Below are positions 5,851 to 6,425 of a stretch of DNA of 6,425 bases, in pieces (the stretch's first letter is position 1; each line of letters opens with the position of its first letter). The position numbers were made by a program, and so were the translations under genes. Origin of the DNA: Chloroflexota bacterium (GTDB taxonomy: Bacteria > Chloroflexota > Anaerolineae > Aggregatilineales > Phototrophicaceae); contig JAEVZT010000201.1 of assembly GCA_023392115.1 (NCBI GenBank), positions 1 to 6,425 on the forward strand, given 5' to 3'. Below the pieces are notes generated by a model that saw nothing but the letters and a program-made list of their open reading frames with translations, had not been told where the DNA came from and did no database searches.

Positions 5851-6425
5851 TTACGGTTGACCGAGTCCCGCCCGTTCGGCGGTGAACTCGGTGAAGATGC
5901 CGCGCACGTCGTCAAACGTGTGGCGGACGTGCGTCAGGACGTATTTGCCATCGAACAGCGCGCCGAGGTTTTCGAGCGTCACCCGCGCGCCGACGCGCAG
6001 GCGGGCATCGCCGTTGGTGAGTCCGTGCCCGACGACGAAGCGGCGCGCCGACTGGCGGAAGTAGGCTTCGGCGCGGGCGCGGGCTTCGTCGGTCGTGATC
6101 GGCGCGGTATGCGCCAGCGTTTCCTGACGCGCGGCGAACGCCGACTGCAGGATGCTCGCGCCGCTCGACCCGCCGTCAAGCTCGTTCTGGATCAGGCTGT
6201 CGTCCGCTGACTCGGCGATCGCCGTCTTGGCGGCGACATCCCAGCCGCTGACAACCACCTTAGTCCGCTGGTGGGCGAGGGCGGCTTCCGCTCGTTCGCG
6301 ATGCGCATCGTCTCCCGGACGGCGCTCGCGCTGCGGCGGAGCGACAAACGAGCGGTGCGTCTCGCCGACAAGATCCGCACGAGCGAGAACCTCGAGTCCG
6401 GCGAAGAGACGGCCTCTTACACGAC
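5851..6425 (-). CDS. Phage late control D / gp27-like spike hub, C-terminal part (5' end missing; upstream part doubtful)
   Basis: The frame is open from the high edge of the window to TAA at 5853-5851, giving 190 codons with no start in view. The convincing part is the last ~137 residues, from RTKVVVSGWDVAAKTAI (about 6267 downward). It includes a helical stretch with ARAEAYFRQSARRFVVGHG, then GDARLRVGARVTLENLG and the closing GKYVLTHVRHTFDD and GIFTEFTAERAGLG. This is the usual C-terminus of gpD/gp27-like hubs, which form the trimeric ring onto which the spike docks. It lies directly before the spike gene, as in P2-like tails and injection systems. The first ~52 codons (6268-6423) do not look like this family. 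They are very Arg-rich, and GC by codon position runs about 90/54/63 per cent, the reverse of a coding frame, while the plus strand there reads as 63/54/90. So the gene is probably interrupted or joined to unrelated sequence near 6268. A GTG at 6258 is available but would be internal to the domain. Confidence 0.85.
   Translation of the reverse strand, partial: RVRGRLFAGLEVLARADLVGETHRSFVAPPQRERRPGDDAHRERAEAALAHQRTKVVVSGWDVAAKTAIAESADDSLIQNELDGGSSGASILQSAFAARQETLAHTAPITTDEARARAEAYFRQSARRFVVGHGLTNGDARLRVGARVTLENLGALFDGKYVLTHVRHTFDDVRGIFTEFTAERAGLGQP
6268..6425 (+). other. Possible plus-strand coding fragment, unidentified
   Basis: Read on the plus strand in the frame of CTG 6268, 52 codons up to the window end are open, beginning LVGEGGFRSFAMRIVSRTAL and ending EETASYTT. 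Hand counting gives G or C at 63, 54 and 90 per cent of codon positions 1, 2 and 3, the normal signature of a real gene in high-GC DNA. The opposing hub frame shows the reverse. The frame is open back to a TGA at 6208, but upstream of about 6268 the sequence belongs to the minus-strand hub gene. There is no clear Shine-Dalgarno before the ATG at 6301 or the GTG at 6271. I do not recognise the product. It may be the inside of another gene brought here by a rearrangement or assembly join. With only 52 codons, chance cannot be excluded. Confidence 0.35.

Noticed and set aside
5857..6210. Plus-strand 117-residue open frame opposite the hub gene
   Set aside because: The minus-strand frame here has the family motifs of gpD/gp27 and GC-rich third positions. 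The plus frame is its complement.
6217..6226. GGCGATCGCC palindrome resembling the cyanobacterial HIP1 motif
   Set aside because: I saw no clear excess of the full GCGATCGC motif elsewhere in the window; GATC-containing words are common simply because of coding composition. It is not evidence for a cyanobacterial source.
6192..6380. Minus-strand 62-residue frame as an alternative continuation of the hub gene
   Set aside because: The product is an Arg/Ser-rich string, and no ribosome site or family motif is visible. It does not restore a hub-like sequence upstream of 6268, so a simple one-base frameshift does not explain the anomaly.

Overview
The window is a high-GC stretch from a bacterium. 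It carries a compact, single-strand gene block that encodes the baseplate and spike of a phage-tail-like contractile injection system (extracellular CIS or tailocin type). All six supported genes lie on the minus strand, so transcription runs from high to low coordinates. GC-rich third codon positions and the set of protein families suggest a Chloroflexota or Actinomycetota source. That assignment is an inference; nothing in the window proves it.

In transcription order the layout is as follows. (1) A phage late control D / gp27-like spike hub, incomplete at its 5' end (5851-6425). (2) A gp5/VgrG-type OB-fold and beta-helix spike protein (5120-5836). (3) A 625-residue protein of unknown function with a proline-rich N-terminal third and a strongly hydrophobic C-terminal segment (3243-5120). 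(4) A GPW/gp25 baseplate wedge protein (2847-3239). (5) A 762-residue baseplate J-like protein (546-2834). (6) The N-terminal 181 codons of a further structural protein that runs off the low end, starting at GTG 544 (1-544).

Gene junctions are tight: a gap of 14 nt, a 1-nt TAATG overlap, then gaps of 3 nt, 12 nt and 1 nt. This indicates one polycistronic, translationally coupled unit. No promoter, terminator, RNA gene, repeat array or mobile element is visible, and no stretch of more than 300 bases lacks a gene. Together the products would form the hub, spike and wedge ring at the lower end of a contractile tube. Sheath, tube, LysM adaptor, ATPase, fibre and cargo genes are not in the window.

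Two points deserve attention. The 625-residue protein sits inside the baseplate operon between spike and gp25 and looks membrane-anchored, which suggests a link between the particle and a membrane. At the high-coordinate end (about 6268-6425) the codon-position signal flips from the minus to the plus strand just where homology-like sequence in the hub gene stops. This suggests a rearrangement or a chimeric contig end.
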